Below, piece after piece: positions 14,576 through 15,616 of a DNA stretch of 15,616 nucleotides. How positions within the stretch are numbered: position 1 is the stretch's first letter; every line of letters starts with the position of its first letter. Source of the DNA: Pontiella desulfatans. Lineage in GTDB: Bacteria > Verrucomicrobiota > Kiritimatiellia > Kiritimatiellales > Pontiellaceae. The notes beneath the pieces are model-generated. The model was not told the DNA's origin and searched no databases. It worked only from the letters and a program-made list of their open reading frames with translations. Both the position numbers and the translations under genes were made by a program. The DNA is taken from contig JARFRL010000219.1 in NCBI GenBank assembly GCA_029287275.1, forward strand, positions 1 through 15,616, read 5' to 3'.

Positions 14576-14725
14576 ACACGCGGAAATATGATTGAGACCG
14601 AATAGGGAGCAATTTCGGCACAAATCGAGATCAGGTCGGACAGTTCAATCGATAGTGGTAGTTGGCAAAACACGAAGATTGGGACAGGGGAATTTTTGGC
14701 TTTACTCAGAGGGACTTAATGGTAG

Positions 14726-15001
14726 TTAGCCTGCTTTTATTTCCACCAGATCGCCTTCAACGTATTGATGGATCATTGAGGAAATAAGGGTTTGGTAGGG
14801 AATACCTTTTTCCATGGCTTTTTTCTGAATTCCTTTCAGATCATGATCATATAGACGAATGGTCACGCGTCTGTCTTTGCGAAATGTGTTTTCCGCCATG
14901 GCTTTGACTTTGGCTATTTCCTTTTTGGAAGGAGTGGAGGTTTTAATTCCACCTTTCTCATATGCTTCCAAAATATCCTTCTCTTCTCTATCTAGTTTCA
15001 T
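14726..15001 (-). CDS. Ribbon-helix-helix antitoxin of a BrnT/BrnA-like pair
   Basis: 91 residues. The C-terminal half (about 44-83, RRVTIRLYDHDLKGIQKKAM then GIPYQTLISSMIHQY) is a ribbon-helix-helix DNA-binding domain. The N-terminal part starting MKLDREEKDILEAYEKG is typical of antitoxins paired with BrnT-type toxins and likely wraps the toxin. The ATG (15001-14999) follows the toxin stop by one base; a GTG three codons earlier (15010) is a possible alternative but the family usually begins MKLD. Toxin-first order is as in BrnTA. It should neutralise the toxin and repress the operon, probably at the palindrome 15300-15311. Confidence 0.85.
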   Translation of the reverse strand: MKLDREEKDILEAYEKGGIKTSTPSKKEIAKVKAMAENTFRKDRRVTIRLYDHDLKGIQKKAMEKGIPYQTLISSMIHQYVEGDLVEIKAG

Positions 15002-15002
15002 G

Positions 15003-15281
15003 TTAATCACCGTTTTCCTGTTTGTAATCTCTCGTCGCTTTTCTGCTTGGGATGATGGTTTTTAAAAATATGTATTCATCATCAGCTACGAATGGCACCA
15101 GATAGATATAACCATCAACGATGACGAAGTAGATCTTCTGACCGGGGTACTCTTTCTGGTTTGGATGATCCGCTATTTTCCACAAATCACCTTCCAATAA
15201 GTGGAACAGGATTTGTTCGAAGGAGATGTTGCGCTCCTTCTTTAATTTCTCGTTTTTATCTGGGTTCCATTCAAATTTCAC
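15003..15281 (-). CDS. BrnT family toxin
   Basis: 92 residues, normal for this RelE-like ribonuclease toxin family. Motifs: FEWNPDKN (3-10), ISFEQ (19-23), HPNQKEYPGQKIYFV (39-53), VPFVADDEYIFLKTIIPSRK (62-81) and TRDY. The start is GTG (15281-15279) with no convincing ribosome binding site. The candidate promoter would place the transcript start at or next to this GTG, so translation may be leaderless and weak. It is coupled to the antitoxin one base downstream. Inferred activity: mRNA cleavage under stress. Confidence 0.85.
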   Translation of the reverse strand: MKFEWNPDKNEKLKKERNISFEQILFHLLEGDLWKIADHPNQKEYPGQKIYFVIVDGYIYLVPFVADDEYIFLKTIIPSRKATRDYKQENGD

Positions 15282-15287
15282 AAGCTA

Positions 15288-15316
15288 CGTGTACATCTAA
15301 TGTGCGCACATGTCAA
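15288..15316 (-). promoter_or_regulatory. Promoter and palindromic operator of the toxin-antitoxin operon
   Basis: On the minus strand a consensus TTGACA (15316-15311) is followed after 17 bp by TACACG (15293-15288), a weak -10. Nearly all of the spacer is the perfect 12-bp palindrome ATGTGCGCACAT (15300-15311), well placed for repression by the ribbon-helix-helix antitoxin. Confidence 0.55.
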
Positions 15317-15345
15317 TTTTATCCGGGGCTAATTCACCTTGTGAA

Positions 15346-15373
15346 AACCCACATTCTCAATTCTCAGGCTGAC
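15346..15373. repeat. 28-bp dispersed repeat, copy 2
   Basis: 27 of 28 bases are identical to 12574-12601, with one T-to-C change (CTCAGGCTGAC at the end here). It lies in the 15282-15616 gap beside the REP-type transposase fragment. Confidence 0.75.
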
Positions 15374-15400
15374 CCTTTTTCCGCGAACCCATTCGCTCGT

Positions 15401-15436
15401 TATCCCCGCGAATTCAGCTCGTGGTTTTCTTGCCAT
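15401..15436 (-). pseudogene. REP-associated tyrosine transposase (Y1), N-terminal remnant
   Basis: The minus-strand frame from ATG 15436-15434 reads MARKPRAEFAGI, the characteristic opening of REP-associated Y1 transposases (MARKPR-x-E-F-x-G). The match ends there; the HUH catalytic motif is absent and the frame runs on into the 28-bp repeat. Upstream on the same strand, GGGGTCAGTCCGCC (rc of 15490-15503) resembles sequence often seen at such elements. Nothing else is recognisable in 15437-15616. Confidence 0.5.
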
Positions 15437-15616
15437 GGATGCGGTGAAACAGAGACCGAACAGGGCTTCAATCTAAAATAACGAATTAGGCGGACTGACC
15501 CCTATTCCACTCTGCCTTCCACAGCAATACAGTTACACCGGAAGAATACCGCAGACAGCCGCTGTTTTACTTGAATAGGTAGCGCACAGGGAAGTACCGC
15601 ATGATTTGAACCGGCC

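Noticed and set aside
14497..14673. 59-residue N-terminal extension of the thioredoxin protein
   Set aside because: It is translated from a palindromic intergenic repeat and lacks a domain; the inner ATG has a good ribosome binding site.
15161..15481. 106-codon plus-strand open frame opposite the BrnT toxin
   Set aside because: Antisense to the toxin and crossing its promoter and a dispersed repeat; Cys/Ser-rich with no domain.
1..15616. CRISPR array, tRNA or rRNA genes, riboswitch
   Set aside because: No regularly spaced direct repeats, no cloverleaf or rRNA-like stretches, and no recognised riboswitch core were seen by eye.

Overview
The window looks like an accessory carbohydrate-use region of a PVC-superphylum bacterium, most likely Kiritimatiellota, Lentisphaerota or a related Verrucomicrobia-like lineage. 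The clues are two Gfo/Idh/MocA oxidoreductases (one with a decayed Tat-type leader), a xylose-isomerase-like TIM barrel, a PAS-AraC regulator, a very large modular GH99/GH71-like secreted hydrolase, an SGNH esterase, and remnants of IS110 and REP-associated transposases. This placement is inferred from protein style only.

Region 1 (about 1-6480) is a GC-rich sugar-catabolism locus. On the minus strand, an MFS sugar transporter, a Gfo/Idh/MocA dehydrogenase and a TIM-barrel isomerase/epimerase form an operon ending at a hairpin terminator (1858-1895). Next come a short frameshifted reading frame that may be the tail of a ThuA-like gene, and a second Gfo/Idh/MocA gene with its own promoter. A PAS-AraC regulator is divergent from the operon. 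A direct repeat of (A/C)TTGTA half-sites, exactly 21 bp apart, lies both in the divergent regulator/transporter region (5595-5621) and in front of the separate dehydrogenase (1564-1590). This suggests one regulator controls both units. A plausible pathway is import of a sugar or glycoside, oxidation to a keto-sugar, and TIM-barrel isomerisation or elimination.

Region 2 (6488-11038) is one secreted 1516-residue protein. Its GH99/GH71-like catalytic domain sits between two related beta-sandwich modules, followed by Ig/FN3-like repeats. It is the likely extracellular glycan-cleaving partner and converges on the AraC gene at a bidirectional terminator.

Region 3 (11039-12645) is an AT-richer patchwork. 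A secreted SGNH/SASA esterase lies between a C-terminal and an N-terminal fragment of IS110-type transposases, both on the plus strand. Beside them are a 28-bp repeat and an exact 30-bp copy of the 3' end of the window's own AraC gene.

Region 4 (12641-15616) holds, on the minus strand, a secreted alpha/beta-hydrolase esterase, a three-helix membrane protein, a membrane-anchored thioredoxin and a BrnT/ribbon-helix-helix toxin-antitoxin pair with a palindromic operator. The far end carries a second 28-bp repeat copy and the first residues of a REP-type (Y1) transposase. No rRNA, tRNA or CRISPR array was seen. The best candidates for something undescribed are the two-site AraC regulon, the frameshifted ThuA-like fragment with a very strong ribosome binding site, and the sandwich-organised GH99-like enzyme.
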